A stretch of 42,400 bases of DNA. It comes from Candidatus Gastranaerophilales bacterium (GTDB lineage Bacteria; Cyanobacteriota; Vampirovibrionia; Gastranaerophilales; Gastranaerophilaceae). Positions within the stretch are counted from its first letter, which is position 1, and each line of letters begins with the position of its first letter. The notes under the pieces were generated by a model. That model did no database searches. It saw only the letters and a list, made by a program, of their open reading frames with translations, and was not told the origin of the DNA. The stretch is from NCBI GenBank assembly GCA_944325065.1, contig CALUYS010000014.1, positions 1 to 42,400 on the forward strand. The letters are read 5' to 3'. The translations under genes and the position numbers were made by a program. This document shows positions 25,613 through 34,205 of this stretch, piece after piece.

Positions 25613-26977
25613 ATGAGTGATTTTAGTTACTGCCGATTAGATGGTGAAAATTATGACATTAACAAAGTGAAGCAAATTATTAAAGAAGAAAATATAAAAT
25701 TTATTAAGCTTCAATTCGTTGACATTAATGGTCATGTTAAAAATTTATCAATCCCATCAATTCATATTGATAAAATATTGAATAATGAAATGATGTTGGA
25801 TGGATCATCAATAAAAGGTTTTCGTAGCATAGAAACATCGGATATGTATTTTTATCCTGACATTAATACATTTACAATATTACCCTGGAGAACACGTGAA
25901 GACTCAAAAGCTGCAAGGCTGATATGTAACATTCATAATGCCGACGGTACACCATTTGAAGGATGTCCACGTTGCAACTTAAAACGACTTATGAAAGAAG
26001 CTGAAGAACTTGGTTTTTCAATGAATATAGGACCTGAAGCTGAGTTTTTCTTATTTAAGAAAGACAAAGATGGCAATATCACAACAATACCAAATGATAG
26101 AGCTGGTTATTATGATCTAGGTCCTACAGATTTGGGTGAAAATGTTCGTGGTGATATGGTTGCAACATTACAGCAAATGGGTTTTGACATAGAAGCATCA
26201 CACCATGAGGTTGCAGATGGACAGCACGAAATAGATTTTAAATATGCTGATATATTAACTACAGCTGATAATGTATGTAGTTTTAAAGTTGCAGTAAAAG
26301 CAGTTGCAGAGAAACATAATCTTCATGCAACATTTATGCCCAAACCTATATTCGGGATAAACGGTTCAGGAATGCATTGTAATATTTCACTATTTAATGG
26401 TAATAAAAATGCATTTTTAGATGAAAATGCATTATATAAATTATCAAATGAAGCAACATGGGCGATAGGTGGTTTATTAAAACATGTAAGAGGCTTTACT
26501 GCAATAACAAATCCAACAGTGAATAGTTATAAACGTCTTGTTCCAGGTTATGAAGCACCTGTTTACATTGCTTGGTCACTAGCAAATAGAAGTGCACTTG
26601 TTAGAGTTCCAGCAAAACGAGGTAATGCTACACGTGTTGAATTACGTTCACCTGATCCAAGTTGTAATCCATATTTAGCATTTGCCGTTATACTTCAAGC
26701 TTGTATTGATGGTGTAAAAAATAAAATTGAACCTCCAGCACCAGTAGAAAGTAATATATATCAGCTTTCAAGACACGAACGTGAATTGCAAAAAATAGAT
26801 ACACTTCCTGGAAGCCTTGAAGAAGCATTATACGAAATGTCTAAAAGTAATGTCGCGAAAGAAGCATTAGGTGAACATATATATAATGAATTTTGTCAAG
26901 CTAAACGTAAGGAATGGGATGCATTTAGAACTTATGTATCAACTTGGGAAATTGATAAATATATCAATACTTTATAA
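25613..26977 (+). CDS. glnA: Glutamine synthetase type I
   Basis: A 454-aa GlnA, which makes glutamine from glutamate, ammonia and ATP. Conserved parts: DGSSIKGF near the start, GPEAEFFLF, VADGQHEIDF with the metal ligands, NGSGMHCNISLF, RVPAKRGNATRVELRSPDPS, and the end EWDAFRTYVSTWEIDKYI, which is like the I-alpha (Bacillus-like) type, and no adenylylation-loop Tyr context is evident. The frame opens five codons earlier at a TTG, but that codon overlaps the ribosome site GAGG, so ATG 25613 is used. The region corresponding to the Bacillus feedback Arg62 (VRIEESDM) reads FRSIETSDM, with Arg one position earlier. A terminator follows. Confidence 0.97.
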   Translation: MSDFSYCRLDGENYDINKVKQIIKEENIKFIKLQFVDINGHVKNLSIPSIHIDKILNNEMMLDGSSIKGFRSIETSDMYFYPDINTFTILPWRTREDSKAARLICNIHNADGTPFEGCPRCNLKRLMKEAEELGFSMNIGPEAEFFLFKKDKDGNITTIPNDRAGYYDLGPTDLGENVRGDMVATLQQMGFDIEASHHEVADGQHEIDFKYADILTTADNVCSFKVAVKAVAEKHNLHATFMPKPIFGINGSGMHCNISLFNGNKNAFLDENALYKLSNEATWAIGGLLKHVRGFTAITNPTVNSYKRLVPGYEAPVYIAWSLANRSALVRVPAKRGNATRVELRSPDPSCNPYLAFAVILQACIDGVKNKIEPPAPVESNIYQLSRHERELQKIDTLPGSLEEALYEMSKSNVAKEALGEHIYNEFCQAKRKEWDAFRTYVSTWEIDKYINTL

Positions 26978-27001
26978 AAATATTTATAAAAAAGTATAAA
27001 A

Positions 27002-27034
27002 AAAAAGACTATATTGACAGTAGTCTTTTTTTTT
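27002..27034 (+). terminator. Rho-independent terminator after glnA
   Basis: AAAAAGACTA (27002-27011) pairs with TAGTCTTTTT (27021-27030) and is followed by more T. It lies 25 bases after the glnA stop. The A/T-symmetric stem could work both ways. Confidence 0.8.
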
Positions 27035-27070
27035 ATTAGGATAATATAAATATGGAGAGGAGACATATTA

Positions 27071-27388
27071 ATGAAAGTAAATTCATTTTTAAATATAAAA
27101 GGTAATAACTACAATAAAGATAATAATAATAATAAAACATCTTTTGGGTTGCCACATAAATATGAAAAAATGAAATTAGAAGATTATATTAAAATTCCTA
27201 CATGTTACAGAGTAAGCCAAGAAGCTATAAAAGCTGAAATAAAACTAAAAGAATCAATGAAAAAATACAAAGAAGAATATATAAAACAAGTTAATGAGAC
27301 TGCAGATAAAGCATATAAAAATCTACAAGAACGTGAAAATGCAATTTCAACATATAATGCTAGTTTTGCAGATCATCATGATGATTAA
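27071..27388 (+). CDS. Small FG-motif protein, 105 aa
   Basis: GGAGAGGAG lies upstream of the ATG. The N-terminus is MKVNSFLNIKG, an Asn-rich linker, then KTSFGLPHK at residues 22-30, another case of the motif shared across this window. The rest is a charged helix (KAEIKLKESMKKYKEEYIK...) ending with a His/Asp cluster ADHHDD. No signal peptide. It ends one base before the convergent rsmI stop. Unknown function. Confidence 0.75.
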   Translation: MKVNSFLNIKGNNYNKDNNNNKTSFGLPHKYEKMKLEDYIKIPTCYRVSQEAIKAEIKLKESMKKYKEEYIKQVNETADKAYKNLQERENAISTYNASFADHHDD

Positions 27389-27389
27389 A

Positions 27390-28214
27390 TTATATTTTAT
27401 TATAAATTTCATTTTTGTTAAATTCATATAAGGTTACAAGAATGGTAACGATATCTTTTTTTGAAAATCCTTTATTTTTCAATTGTTCAATTTTGCTTAA
27501 TAATTTTAAATCTAAGGCGAAATTGTTGCTATTATTTTTATAAATTACAACAACAATTTCGCCTTTTAAAATGTTGTTTTGATAAAAATCAATAATATTT
27601 TTAATACTGTCAGTTTTAATTTCTTCATAAATTTTAGTCAGCTCTCGCCCAATTGAAACAAAAGTATCTTCACCAAATATTCTCTCAATATTGTTCAAGG
27701 TTTTTATAAGTCTACTGGCTGATTCATAAAAAACGATATCATTAAAAGAATTTTTTAACAAAAATTTTTTTTGAGCTTCAAAAGTACGAGGCAAGAACCC
27801 AAGGAAAACAAAAGCCTCGTCTTGTTTATAAATAGCCGATAAAAAAGTAACGAAAGCACAAGCCCCTGGAACAGGCACAATTTTGATGCCTTCTTGAGAA
27901 AGACTGTTCACTAAAACTCGTCCTGGATCGGAAATGCAAGGAGTCCCGGCATCTGAAACAAGTGCAATTTTTTTGTTTTCTTCCAAAATCAAACGTTTTA
28001 TGTTTTCAACACGACTTTTTTCATTAAACTTGTGGTAACTCATAAGTTTTTTGTTGTTAATTTGGAAATGGCTAAGCAAATGACTTGAATTACGAGTGTC
28101 TTCACATAAAATGATATCCACCAGCTTCAAAATCTCAACTGCACGAAAAGTTATGTCATTCAAATTACCAATTGGCGTTGCAACAATATACAGACATTTT
28201 TCAAGAATCGTCAT
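27390..28214 (-). CDS. rsmI: 16S rRNA (cytidine1402-2'-O)-methyltransferase
   Basis: A 274-aa tetrapyrrole-methylase-fold enzyme that methylates the 2'-O of C1402 in 16S rRNA. Motifs: YIVATPIGNLNDITFRA, ILCEDTRNSSHLL, VSDAGTPCISDPGRVLV, VPVPGACAFVTFLSA and FLGFLPR. The C-terminal helical region (SKKDIVTILVTLYEFNKNEI) is as in other RsmI proteins. It is the third gene of adk-map-rsmI, 18 bases after map. The frame begins MTILEK; no strong ribosome site is seen. Confidence 0.96.
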   Translation of the reverse strand: MTILEKCLYIVATPIGNLNDITFRAVEILKLVDIILCEDTRNSSHLLSHFQINNKKLMSYHKFNEKSRVENIKRLILEENKKIALVSDAGTPCISDPGRVLVNSLSQEGIKIVPVPGACAFVTFLSAIYKQDEAFVFLGFLPRTFEAQKKFLLKNSFNDIVFYESASRLIKTLNNIERIFGEDTFVSIGRELTKIYEEIKTDSIKNIIDFYQNNILKGEIVVVIYKNNSNNFALDLKLLSKIEQLKNKGFSKKDIVTILVTLYEFNKNEIYNKI

Positions 28215-28232
28215 AACAAATTCTCAAACAAG

Positions 28233-28997
28233 TTATAATAAAGTTTCATCATATTGAGTAAGCAATAGGGGTTCATTATTTGTAACACAAACAGTATGTT
28301 CAAAATGTGCAGAAGGTTTGCCGTCATTTGTAACAACAGTCCAATTATCATCAAGAGTATATACATCATCACAACCTAAATTCAGCATAGGTTCAACCGC
28401 AATAGTCATACCGTGTTTAAGCTTAATTTTGCTACCTGTAGAATAATTATAAACAAAAGGTTCTTCATGCATTTTTCGACCAACACCGTGTCCGCCATAA
28501 TTTCTCACAATACCTAATTTTTTATTTATAGCAACATTTTCAATGGCTCGACCAACATCATCAAGTGTGTTGTTTTCTTTCATTTGAGCAATACCGGCAA
28601 ATAGTGCTTTTTCTGTTGTTTCAAGAAGCATTTTACAATCATCAGAAATATTACCTACAGGATAAGTCCAAGCACTATCCCCAACAAAACCACGATAAGT
28701 AGCACCAATATCGATACTTACGATATCACCTTCATTAAGTTGCCTAGTTTTAGAAGGAAATCCATGAACAACTTCATCATTTATCGAAACGCAAATTGAA
28801 AAAGGAAAACCATTATATCCCAAAAACGTAGGGATAGCTTTATATTTTTTAATAATTTTATTACATTCATTGTCAAGCTCAATTGTACAAATACCAGGTT
28901 GAACAATTTCCTTCATTTTTTTATGACACAAAGCAACGATATTCCCTGCTATTTTCATATACTTAATATCATCACGAGATTTACGGCTGATACTCAT
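28233..28997 (-). CDS. map: Methionine aminopeptidase, type I
   Basis: A 254-aa type I MetAP that removes the initiator Met. Metal ligands are visible: Asp in VSIDIGATYRGFVGDSAW (two Asp), His in GGHGVGRKMHEEP, Glu in AVEPML, and Glu in the final segment after HFEHTV. Length is normal and there is no N-terminal zinc finger. The ATG lies directly against the adk stop, so the two are co-translated, as in the widespread adk-map pair of ribosomal protein operons. Here secY and infA are absent. Confidence 0.97.
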   Translation of the reverse strand: MSISRKSRDDIKYMKIAGNIVALCHKKMKEIVQPGICTIELDNECNKIIKKYKAIPTFLGYNGFPFSICVSINDEVVHGFPSKTRQLNEGDIVSIDIGATYRGFVGDSAWTYPVGNISDDCKMLLETTEKALFAGIAQMKENNTLDDVGRAIENVAINKKLGIVRNYGGHGVGRKMHEEPFVYNYSTGSKIKLKHGMTIAVEPMLNLGCDDVYTLDDNWTVVTNDGKPSAHFEHTVCVTNNEPLLLTQYDETLL

Positions 28998-29660
28998 TTA
29001 ATTTTCCTCAACAATTTTTAACAGTTTTTCAAAAATTTCATCAACTTTGCCATTTGCATTAATTTTATAAAGCTGATTTCTTTTTTCAAAAAACTCAACA
29101 AGAGGCTTAGTTTCCTCATCATAAGTTTTGAATCGTTTTAAAGCAATTTCAAAAGTATCATCAGCTCGTTGGACCAATTTTTCACCGTCTTCATCACAAA
29201 CGTCATTATTCTTTGGGGGTGCAAATTTTAAATTATATATCTTTTTACATTTAGGACAACTCCGACGATTAATGATACGATCCATAAGAATATTTTGGTC
29301 AACTTCAAAATAAATCGCCATCATTTTAACATTATCATCTTTAAAAATTGTATTATTCATTTCGTCTAATGTTTGAGCTTGTTCAAGACTTCTCGGGAAA
29401 CCATCTAATATTACACCATTTTGGCAATCATCTTGAAGAAGTCTGTTTTTAATAATTTTAGCAACTATCTCAGGTGGGACAAGTTTGCCTTCATCAATAT
29501 ATTTTTTTGCAATAATACCATCTTCAGTTTGATTTTTTATTACATCACGAATTAAACTGCCAGTGTCAACATGAGGCAAATGTAGTTTTTTTGAAAGCTT
29601 AATTGTCTGTGTACCTTTACCACAAGCAGGCGGCCCAATAAATACCAATTGTTTTTTCAT
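28998..29660 (-). CDS. adk: Adenylate kinase
   Basis: A 220-aa long-type adenylate kinase (AMP + ATP to 2 ADP). The P-loop is GPPACGKGTQ at residues 9-18 (Cys at the usual Gly/Ala position). HVDTGSLIRD and DGFPRSLEQA are the AMP site. The LID has a metal site CPKC ... C-D-E-D (Cys3-Asp type). RADD with the following Arg-containing segment closes the site. First gene of adk-map-rsmI. TGAGATAAAAT precedes the ATG; the ribosome site is weak. Confidence 0.97.
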   Translation of the reverse strand: MKKQLVFIGPPACGKGTQTIKLSKKLHLPHVDTGSLIRDVIKNQTEDGIIAKKYIDEGKLVPPEIVAKIIKNRLLQDDCQNGVILDGFPRSLEQAQTLDEMNNTIFKDDNVKMMAIYFEVDQNILMDRIINRRSCPKCKKIYNLKFAPPKNNDVCDEDGEKLVQRADDTFEIALKRFKTYDEETKPLVEFFEKRNQLYKINANGKVDEIFEKLLKIVEEN

Positions 29661-29798
29661 ATTTTATCTCACTTTACAAAACTATTTAATAATAAAATTA
29701 TATCACTAGAATATTTTACAACCAACTTTTTATTTTAACAATATAAATAATATAAAAAGTGAATAATCCCAACGGTTGACACTTCCAAAAATTTTATA

Positions 29799-30485
29799 CT
29801 ATCCGTTATTTTCTTGCTTTTGTTCTTTTTTAAACTTATCTAGTGTAAGCTTATTGGTTATTTTAGTTCCAAAATATGTAACCCCTGCTACAGCAAGGCT
29901 CAAAAGTGATACCAAGCCCACTCTTTTCAATGCATCATTTTGTTTATATTGCTTTATAACTTCCTCATTTAGAGGTTTCATGCAAGGAAGAGCAACTGCA
30001 AGACCACTTAAAACCGAACGTGCTGGCAAGTATTCTTCACTTCGTCTTAATTTTTGTTCCAAAGCTTCTTCTTTTGTTTCATTTTCTTTTTTTGTAACCC
30101 AAATATTATTATTAGCCACTTGAAGCAAACTTGCAACGCCAACAACTAAACCACAAGCCATAAGTGCATAAGCCCAAGGTTTATCTTTCCTTATTTTTAA
30201 TATATCATCATCCAATTTGTCCATAAAAGGATAAAGCTTTATCGAATTATCTTTTGCATCCTTCTTAACGTTTTTTGCAACATCTTTACCATTATTTAAT
30301 ATAAAACCATCAATAGCTGTATATATTAAACCACCTAATACCGTTCCATTCAAAATATTGCTTGGAGCATGTGTTTTAACTTTGAACATAGTTGTTGATG
30401 TTTTTTCTTTCGAAGTAAAACTATTATTTGTTTTTTTATTATAAAAAACTTTACAATTTATTCTAGAGTCATTATTAATAACCAT
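29799..30485 (-). CDS. Hypothetical membrane protein, 228 aa
   Basis: A ribosome site GGGAGAAAAAT precedes the ATG. The N-terminal 40 residues are polar with NNSFTSKEK, a weak form of the window's N-terminal motif. Hydrophobic segments follow at about 48-62 (GTVLGGLIYTAIDGFIL), 105-122 (AYALMACGLVVGVASLL), 157-170 (SVLSGLAVALPC) and 188-205 (VGLVSLLSLAVAGVTYF). A charged region of Lys/Glu lies between. No known domain recognised. It is followed by no clear terminator before adk (about 140 bases). Confidence 0.7.
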   Translation of the reverse strand: MVINNDSRINCKVFYNKKTNNSFTSKEKTSTTMFKVKTHAPSNILNGTVLGGLIYTAIDGFILNNGKDVAKNVKKDAKDNSIKLYPFMDKLDDDILKIRKDKPWAYALMACGLVVGVASLLQVANNNIWVTKKENETKEEALEQKLRRSEEYLPARSVLSGLAVALPCMKPLNEEVIKQYKQNDALKRVGLVSLLSLAVAGVTYFGTKITNKLTLDKFKKEQKQENNG

Positions 30486-30534
30486 TATTTTTCTCCCAAT
30501 TAATTAACTTGTAAATTATATTAATTTAAGTTTT

Positions 30535-31479
30535 TTAATCATAATGTCCTGTTTGCTGTTGGTAAATTTTTATAATCCTTTTTCCAAGTCCATTTGTTGT
30601 TACTCCCGAAACTGAACCATTAACAATATTTCCCAATAAAGGTATCCAACCAAAAGCAATCTTCGCACCTTCTTCTGATAACTTGCCTACTGCTTCTTGA
30701 ACAGCAAGCTGAACCGCAATATTTCCACCTAAAGCAACAGAACTACCGACTACAGTACCTTCTGCAGCCGTATGTGCAGCATCTTCACTACTTTGTTTAA
30801 GGTTTATTCCATATTCTGCAGCAATTTTTTTTACCATATCTATTTCATTTATTATTAATGGAATCACATCAAAAAAAGGCAGTTGTGCTAAAGATGCCGC
30901 CAAAGTTACAGCAATACCAGTATGCTTTTTAACAATATTCATCGCCCTATCTTTTCTTCCACCAAAGCCAATTTTGCCATTAGTTTGTTCTGTTTGTTCA
31001 ACATCCTTATCTTTGGTATAAATATCATTTATCCCATGCACCATTGTTTTTTGGTTGTCAAAATCAAGTTTCTGTTTTGTTTCATCATCAACAGTTTTTA
31101 ATGATGCAATGGCACCTGATATTTGAGCATGATTATCCACAAGTCTTTGGGCAATCGCTTTGTGACCTTTTAAACTAGGGTCTTTTGAAGCTTTTATTGC
31201 ATTTAAATATTTTATTACATTTTTATTCTTAGCGTTTACTTCTTTTATTAAAACATCATTTAATTCACGATTTATAACGTTTTGTTTTAAAAGTGCATTC
31301 AAATTATTCAAAGCTTTTTGTTCTTGAGTCAAAACAGTTTCCTTGCCTTTAAACAAAACAACATCCGCACTCACTTGCGGTTTCAATTTCAAATTTGAAT
31401 ACTTTAGCATACTTTTATGTTCTTTTATTACTTGCTTTTGTTCCCCTGTCTGTTCTGAATAAATCCCATTAACTTTCAT
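30535..31479 (-). CDS. FG-motif protein with DUF697-like hydrophobic domain
   Basis: The start ATG at 31479 has a perfect AAGGAGG ribosome site; an ATG 18 bases upstream overlaps that site and is unlikely. The N-terminus is MKVNGIYSEQ, with the motif VVLFKGKET at about 41-49. A helical part is followed by a C-terminal domain: AQLPFFDVIPLIINEIDMVK, KIAAEYGINLKQ, then Gly/Ala-rich helices and FGWIPLLGNIVNGSVSG. This resembles the DUF697 hydrophobic domain (IP..D..PL...Q..M...IA..YG). Such domains associate with membranes and often with small GTPases. Exact role unknown. Confidence 0.75.
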   Translation of the reverse strand: MKVNGIYSEQTGEQKQVIKEHKSMLKYSNLKLKPQVSADVVLFKGKETVLTQEQKALNNLNALLKQNVINRELNDVLIKEVNAKNKNVIKYLNAIKASKDPSLKGHKAIAQRLVDNHAQISGAIASLKTVDDETKQKLDFDNQKTMVHGINDIYTKDKDVEQTEQTNGKIGFGGRKDRAMNIVKKHTGIAVTLAASLAQLPFFDVIPLIINEIDMVKKIAAEYGINLKQSSEDAAHTAAEGTVVGSSVALGGNIAVQLAVQEAVGKLSEEGAKIAFGWIPLLGNIVNGSVSGVTTNGLGKRIIKIYQQQTGHYD

Positions 31480-31605
31480 AGGTCTGTCCTCCTTCATATT
31501 TAAATAGTCTGGTAATCATTGTGCAGAAATTATTCTTATATTTATGATACATCTTAAAAGGACATTGTCAATGAAATTATATATATATTCTTAATCTTTT
31601 TAGCA

Positions 31606-31639
31606 TAAAAAAAGAAACCGCCATAAATAATTGGCGGTT
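31606..31639 (-). terminator. Rho-independent terminator
   Basis: AACCGCCA (31616-31623) pairs with TGGCGGTT (31632-31639). On the minus strand the stem is followed by TCTTTTTTT. It lies 59 bases past the stop of the small gene at 31698-32042 and before the next gene start at 31479. Confidence 0.85.
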
Positions 31640-31697
31640 ATGACCTTTGTTGTTTGTTCTGCTAGTTATATTATAATGGTCAAAATAAGTTTACAAA

Positions 31698-32042
31698 TTA
31701 AGCAACATAATCTATTGCTTTATGTTTAATTTCTTTTTCATAAGCTCCAGACTGAACATATTGAGATAATTCTTTGTCTACATTTTGAGCTTCATTGATT
31801 ACTTCTTTTTTATTAATTTCTTTTGGATTAATTAAATTCATCATTTTTTTAACCTTTTGTCCAAAAGCTGAGAATATAGAGTTATCAACCATACTTGATT
31901 TTGAAGCTTCATAAGCTGAATTAACATATCTATCAATCAAGCTTTCTTGTTTGACAGTATTAATAGCTTTAGCTTTATTATTATCAGAAGCAAATTTAAT
32001 TGGAGTAGAAACATTTAAATTACTTATTAAATTATTGTTCAT
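31698..32042 (-). CDS. Small FG-motif-like protein ('IKFASDN'), 114 aa
   Basis: The ATG at 32042 has GAGG eight to nine bases upstream; the frame is open 22 codons further up, without a ribosome site. The N-terminus is MNNNLISNLNVST, then PIKFASDNNKAKA, again a short aromatic motif after an Asn-rich leader. The rest is helical and polar (SLIDRYVNSAYEASKSSMVD, YVQSGAYEKEIKHKAIDYVA). It forms its own unit with a strong terminator. Unknown function; the last gene before the phage block. Confidence 0.72.
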   Translation of the reverse strand: MNNNLISNLNVSTPIKFASDNNKAKAINTVKQESLIDRYVNSAYEASKSSMVDNSIFSAFGQKVKKMMNLINPKEINKKEVINEAQNVDKELSQYVQSGAYEKEIKHKAIDYVA

Positions 32043-32374
32043 AATTTTTACCTCGTAAGTTCTAGTGTTTTTATTACACTTATTAACCACATTTTTATTA
32101 TGCAACATTAATAAAAGTTTGTCAACCCTTTAATGCAATATTGCAAAAATTTGGCAAAAAACAATAATAACAAGGCTCTTAGTATTAAGTGTATAAACAG
32201 CACTTAATCCTTTTCGTAAGACTTTTCAAGATAGGACAAATTGTATAATTTGAAACATTTTGTTAAGTTTTATTAAGAAATTGCTATAATTTTTTAATTT
32301 TTATGTTTAACTCTTAAAGTAAATTATAAAAATTCAATAAGAAATTTCATAATAAACGTAGAATATACACTAAA

Positions 32375-33667
32375 TTAATAAATAATAGGCCAATAGTATT
32401 CAACAAGATATGATGCCGCATCAAAAGGGTGTGTTAAAAACTTTAATTTTTTATCCCTCTTTATTTGATAGTGCATGGGAACTTCTATTTGTGATGTTCC
32501 TTCCCGATATTTTAAATTATAAATATTATATAGAAGTTGTTTACACTTTTTACTTATAAATACATGCCTTTCACCTGAAAATGATTTAACTCTTGAATTA
32601 AAACTTTGCACTCTATTTCTTATCGGTGGGTTAAAAGCTCGAATATGGAATTCTATATCTTTAAAACCAAAAGATTCAAGTTTTTTACGAATTATAACAT
32701 AATTTGTATATTCTGATGTACAAGTTCGATTATCGCCTGAAGCATCACCATTTATAATTATTTTTCCTTCATGACTTTTAAATTTTTCATAAAAAACATC
32801 ACAAGCTTTTGCAGTTGTTGCATTTTCAAGTGCTATCTCATCAAGAAAATAAACATTTTCATCAGATCTGTGTGCAAGAATCCAACACATAGGATCCACA
32901 TTAAAATCACAAGTTATATGAAGGGGCAAATTCGGGTTATGATATGCTTCAAATATATTTTCACTATTAAAATCTTTAACAACAAGATTTGTATTTACAT
33001 CAACCCATTCACCTAAAACATTTGCACGATAATAGTCTTCATCATAAAGTTTTTTTAATTCATCAACAAAACCTTCTGGCAAATATATATTTTGAGATGT
33101 TGGTGCAATAATTAAACGATAATTAGGATTATTTTCTTCAACAAAATGTTTATAAATGTACCCTTTAAACTCTTCAGGATTAGTATGACCAAAAAGCCGA
33201 TATCTAAAATCTTGCCAAGTTGGCTGAATTTTTTGCCGCAAACGACCTAAAAGCATTAAAAAGGTACTTTCAGGTACTTCAGACATTTCTTCAATTTGGA
33301 CAAATCCTAAGTTTAAAGATTTTAATTTACTAGGTTGTTCAAAATGTCTAAATAGTATTTTTGAACCGTTCTTAAAACTTATTCGACATTCACTTTTGGA
33401 ATAAGTGTAATGTTTACGCTCTTTGAAGCCCATGTTATTTAAATGCTCAAAATAAGTTTCTAATGTTGTATCCCTCACCATTGGAAAAGTTAATGCTCCA
33501 ACTAAACCAACTATTTTAGGAAATTTTAATGCAAGTAAAATCCCAAGTAAAGAACCAGCAAATGTTTTACCTGAACCAAAACCACCTTGATAAACCGCAA
33601 CATCTAGAGAATAATCATGTGGCACTTCAATAAACTCCCGCTGTTTAGGCAATAATTTATATTTCAT
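32375..33667 (-). CDS. Phage terminase large subunit
   Basis: About 430 aa; the ATPase/nuclease that packs phage DNA. Walker A is YQGGFGSGKT near residue 30 and the Walker B region is FVQIEEMSEV near 125. The C-terminal RNase-H-like nuclease has acidic residues in ITCDFNVDPM, IINGDASGDN and THPFDAASYLVEYY. ATG 33667 is preferred (GTGGAG ten bases before); a GTG six codons earlier is part of the ribosome site. It is the last gene of the phage block, in contrast to the usual early position. No small terminase gene is seen nearby. Confidence 0.93.
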   Translation of the reverse strand: MKYKLLPKQREFIEVPHDYSLDVAVYQGGFGSGKTFAGSLLGILLALKFPKIVGLVGALTFPMVRDTTLETYFEHLNNMGFKERKHYTYSKSECRISFKNGSKILFRHFEQPSKLKSLNLGFVQIEEMSEVPESTFLMLLGRLRQKIQPTWQDFRYRLFGHTNPEEFKGYIYKHFVEENNPNYRLIIAPTSQNIYLPEGFVDELKKLYDEDYYRANVLGEWVDVNTNLVVKDFNSENIFEAYHNPNLPLHITCDFNVDPMCWILAHRSDENVYFLDEIALENATTAKACDVFYEKFKSHEGKIIINGDASGDNRTCTSEYTNYVIIRKKLESFGFKDIEFHIRAFNPPIRNRVQSFNSRVKSFSGERHVFISKKCKQLLYNIYNLKYREGTSQIEVPMHYQIKRDKKLKFLTHPFDAASYLVEYYWPIIY

Positions 33668-33702
33668 ATATATTAATATCTCCACAAAATCAAAACTAAA
33701 AA

Positions 33703-34203
33703 TTAAGATGTTATGTAAAAAAACATAACATCCACAACTTTATTATTAACTATTGTATGTTTTTTAAGTATTCCATCATATTTAAAACCTAAATCATATA
33801 AAAGTTTGATTGTAACAATATTTGTTGAATAAACCTGTGCTTGTAATTTCTTAATATTATAAGTTTTAAAAATATAAGGAATAAATATCTTACCTGTTTC
33901 ACGAACAAATTGACCATAATAGGCTTTATCAAAACAAGTTGAAATATCAACCCCATAGCCATTTGCCCACCAACCATCTAAAAAAATAAACCCTGCCAAT
34001 TTATTTTTGGAAGGGTCAATAATAAACCACAAAAATCCATGTAAAGACAAAAGAAATTCATTTATAGACTTTATATCATTAAATGAATCACCATCATCAA
34101 ATAATCGGTGTTTATTTTTTTTTAAAAGTCTTATAAAGTCAAAGATAAAAATTAATGAATAATTATCTAAAATATTAATAAAATAAGGATTTTTATTATT
34201 CAT
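33703..34203 (-). CDS. GNAT-like acetyltransferase in phage block, 166 aa
   Basis: A 166-aa protein with an acetyltransferase-like plan. A FIIDPSKNKLAGFIFLDGWW strand pair is followed by FIPYIFKTYNIKKLQAQVYS, then TNIVTIKLLYDLGFKYDGIL and final VVDVMFFYI strand. This matches the end of GNAT proteins ('N..s..l..klGF...G'). The acetyl-CoA loop (Q/RxxGxG/A) is not clear. It sits two bases after the propeller gene stop and before terminase. GNAT-like proteins at this place occur in some short-tailed phages; the role is unclear. Confidence 0.65.
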   Translation of the reverse strand: MNNKNPYFINILDNYSLIFIFDFIRLLKKNKHRLFDDGDSFNDIKSINEFLLSLHGFLWFIIDPSKNKLAGFIFLDGWWANGYGVDISTCFDKAYYGQFVRETGKIFIPYIFKTYNIKKLQAQVYSTNIVTIKLLYDLGFKYDGILKKHTIVNNKVVDVMFFYITS

Positions 34204-34205
34204 AA

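Noticed and set aside
29776-30123. 115-codon plus-strand frame
   Set aside because: Antisense to the membrane protein gene at 29799-30485; no ribosome site or family features.
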